A DNA stretch of 5,080 bases. Origin: an uncultured Sphingomonadaceae bacterium. GTDB lineage: Bacteria > Pseudomonadota > Alphaproteobacteria > Sphingomonadales > Sphingomonadaceae. Position 1 is the stretch's first letter. Each line of letters opens with the position of its first letter. Shown here piece after piece: positions 4,981 to 5,080 of the stretch. The translations under genes were made by a program, and so were the position numbers. The stretch covers positions 1-5,080 of the forward strand of contig CAKZSF010000060.1 in NCBI GenBank assembly GCA_937920575.1. Reading direction: 5' to 3'. The notes under the pieces were generated by a model, which was not told the origin of the DNA, made no database searches, and worked only from the letters and a program-made list of their open reading frames with translations.

Positions 4981-5080
4981 TCGTCTGAATGTCCACCGCG
5001 CAACTTGCCTGTTGGCGCCCTTATCCCTTGCGCTTCTCGTAAGTGCCTGCGGCAATGAACCGGCCGCGCCTGCGCAGCCA
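4973..5080 (+). CDS. Putative lipoprotein, N-terminal part (partial, cut by right window edge)
   Basis: The first 36 codons of a probable lipoprotein, reading to the last base of the window. It has a short N-region with Arg4, His8 and Arg9, a hydrophobic stretch (LLAPLSLALLV, residues 13-23) and a lipobox V-S-A-C with C26 as the lipidated cysteine. This is followed by GNEPAAPAQP, a low-complexity tether. Gly at +2 does not specify inner-membrane retention under the Asp+2 rule, so outer-membrane anchoring is more likely. The ATG at 4973 lies 8 nt inside the end of the preceding LysM gene, in a different frame, with no clear Shine-Dalgarno, which suggests translational coupling. The functional domain lies beyond the window and I cannot name it. 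A lysozyme inhibitor or immunity protein would fit the neighbour, but this is a guess from position only. Confidence 0.72.
   Translation, partial: MFDRLNVHRATCLLAPLSLALLVSACGNEPAAPAQP

Overview
This window looks like chromosomal DNA from an alphaproteobacterium, possibly a marine or soil member of the Sphingomonadales/Erythrobacteraceae. That placement is inferred from moderately high GC, gene style and protein flavour; no rRNA or marker gene is present to prove it. Coding density is high. There is no sign of an insertion sequence, CRISPR array, tRNA or rRNA.

Positions 1-3060 hold a four-gene run on the minus strand. In transcription order it encodes an enoyl-CoA hydratase (crotonase), an HSD17B10-type short-chain 3-hydroxyacyl-CoA dehydrogenase, an alpha-methylacyl-CoA racemase-type member of the CaiB/BaiF family, and the N-terminal part of an acyl-CoA dehydrogenase that runs off the left edge. 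Gaps are 40, 24 and 18 nt and each gene has its own Shine-Dalgarno sequence, so this is very probably one operon. Together the products give racemisation of 2-methylacyl-CoA, alpha,beta-dehydrogenation, hydration and NAD-dependent oxidation. That is a beta-oxidation module suited to methyl-branched acyl chains (branched fatty acids, isoprenoids, sterol side chains or branched amino-acid products). No acyl-CoA ligase or thiolase is visible here.

Positions 3061-3333 are a divergent intergenic region holding the 5' regions of both transcription units, including a 9-bp inverted repeat (3247-3255 / 3288-3296) touching a possible -10 element of the rightward gene.

Positions 3334-4980 on the plus strand encode a 548-residue protein with an unusual layout: two LysM domains at the extreme N-terminus with no signal peptide, a lysozyme/chitosanase-fold-like domain with plausible acidic catalytic residues (E125, D140), and a C-terminal domain with a His...Ser-Ala-Gly-Cys-Gln motif resembling L,D-transpeptidase (YkuD)-type active sites plus two EF-hand-like calcium loops. 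Its stop overlaps the start of a lipoprotein gene (4973 onward, cut by the right edge). A leaderless, multi-domain, probable peptidoglycan-acting protein coupled by overlap to a lipoprotein gene is the most interesting part of the window. One testable idea is an exported cell-wall effector with an envelope-anchored immunity or inhibitor protein.
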